A stretch of 64,000 bases of DNA. Source: Candidatus Brachythrix odensensis (lineage in GTDB: Bacteria > Chloroflexota > Anaerolineae > J036 > Brachytrichaceae). The stretch covers positions 310,001 through 374,000 of the forward strand of contig JADKDT010000003.1 of NCBI GenBank assembly GCA_016714465.1, given 5' to 3'. The notes beneath the pieces are model-generated. The model was not told the origin of the DNA. It made no database searches and was given only the letters and a program-made list of their open reading frames with translations. The position numbers were made by a program, and so were the translations under genes. Each line of letters starts with the position of its first letter. Positions within the stretch are counted from its first letter, which is position 1. Shown here one piece after another: positions 63,343-64,000 of this stretch.

Positions 63343-64000
63343 ATGACTCAGCGCTCCGGAATTCCAGATTTCAAGGCCGCTACCCAGCGCGCCCACGCCG
63401 AACTGGGCGCGGCCGGAGCTCACCGTCTGCTGGATGCCGGCCGGGCCTGGGACCTCGCCCCAGCCCTGCGCGCGCGAGGGGCGCTGATCTTCCCCCACGT
63501 CAGCATCGGCGTGTGCGGCCATCACATCGCATCGGTCATCCATGCCTGCCTTGACTCCGGCGCGCCAAAGGTGTTGGCGGTGGGCGTTTTGCATGCCCTG
63601 AATGACGATCTTCAGGCCGCTCGGGTGCGCGTCGCCCAGGGCGGGGATGTGTCAAGCGAGGCGGCGTGGGGGACGCAAGGGCCGGGCCTGGATGGGCGCG
63701 AGGATTGGCGGCATGAGTTTTCGCTGCTCAATTTTCTGTTTCTCTGGGAGACCGAGCTGAAGCGGCGGGCCGTTGCGGGCCCCGAGCTCATCGTGCGGTA
63801 TCCCTACCTGGCCGGCGGGCGGCCCCATATTTTGCCCGGCATCGCCGAGATGCAGGCACTCGTCGCCGAGGGAGCCGTCGTGGTGGGCACGGCCGACCCG
63901 TTTCATCATGGCATTGCCTACAACGATCCGCCCGAGCGCGCGCTTGAAGCCGAGGCGGGCGGCCTGGCCCTGGGACGCATGCGTATCCAGGAAGGGCTGG
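63343..64000 (+). CDS. MEMO-like protein, cut by the window end
   Basis: At least 219 residues, open at the window end. AGAGGAAAA precedes ATG 63343. ALIFPHVSIGVCGHHIASVI, KVLAVGVLHALNDDL and VVVGTADPFHHGIAYND line up with the PHAG, GPSH and SSDFCHWG blocks of the MEMO/AmmeMemoRadiSam-B family, where His and Cys bind metal. The match is by eye and loose (PHVS rather than PHAG). Its job is unknown. Confidence 0.45.
   Translation, partial: MTQRSGIPDFKAATQRAHAELGAAGAHRLLDAGRAWDLAPALRARGALIFPHVSIGVCGHHIASVIHACLDSGAPKVLAVGVLHALNDDLQAARVRVAQGGDVSSEAAWGTQGPGLDGREDWRHEFSLLNFLFLWETELKRRAVAGPELIVRYPYLAGGRPHILPGIAEMQALVAEGAVVVGTADPFHHGIAYNDPPERALEAEAGGLALGRMRIQEGL

Overview
The window is a high-GC bacterial chromosome segment, most likely from an uncultured Chloroflexota-type organism. 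That guess rests on several things: large Thr/Pro-linked secreted proteins with DUF11 and FG-GAP modules, a YacL-type PIN/TRAM protein next to cysS, four-helix-bundle (S23-type) genes in nonamer repeats, and GC-rich palindromic repeats. No rRNA, tRNA or CRISPR array was seen, so the assignment is inference. The sequence carries at least ten apparent one-base frameshifts, several in G, C or A runs and including the housekeeping genes tgt and eno. I read most of these as consensus errors and give corrected spans.

Layout. 15-7496 (+): a glycan/cell-surface block with a methyltransferase, a GT2 glycosyltransferase, a GT2-GT4 fusion, an unknown protein and a secreted beta-helix protein. 7532-9884 (-): a GT4 glycosyltransferase, a PlsC-type acyltransferase and a coiled-coil protein. 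9987-11517 (+): tgt and a DUF1294 membrane protein. 11680-14316 (-): a sugar-acid dehydratase of the enolase superfamily, an NAD-dependent epimerase/dehydrogenase and a nucleotidyltransferase-like protein. 14317-14703: repeats and a promoter.

14704-30318 (+) is an extracellular contractile injection system (eCIS, a phage-tail-like device). It runs: DUF4255 cap, one sheath, tube, tail-chaperone-like protein with a possible -1 frameshift extension (DUF6760-like), small helical protein, second tube, a roughly 1,085-residue disordered PIQR-repeat protein, LysM baseplate protein, VgrG-like spike, PAAR tip, gp25, gpJ, gpI and a DUF4159-like protein. The same strand continues with short or overlapping junctions into FHA, VWA, FHA/Ig, FG-GAP/PKD and DUF11 proteins up to 45760, so contractile and surface proteins look co-expressed. 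No AAA+ ATPase and no obvious tape measure lie in the window.

46017-55457 encodes a 3,146-residue protein, probably the most unusual object here. It has an eCIS-core (DUF4157) domain, about 33 diverged helical repeats, a second DUF4157 region and a C-terminal HEVIH...NEGF metallopeptidase-like domain. It is followed by a charge-segregated small protein with a probable leaderless promoter and a helical protein. I infer that it is cargo of, or a structural scaffold for, the injection system.

57097-64000 (+) returns to housekeeping: the YacL-like protein, cysS, a four-helix-bundle gene between nonamer repeats, eno, a lipoprotein thioredoxin whose first catalytic cysteine codon is an in-frame UGA followed by a SECIS-like hairpin (candidate selenoprotein), an L,D-transpeptidase and a partial MEMO-like protein.
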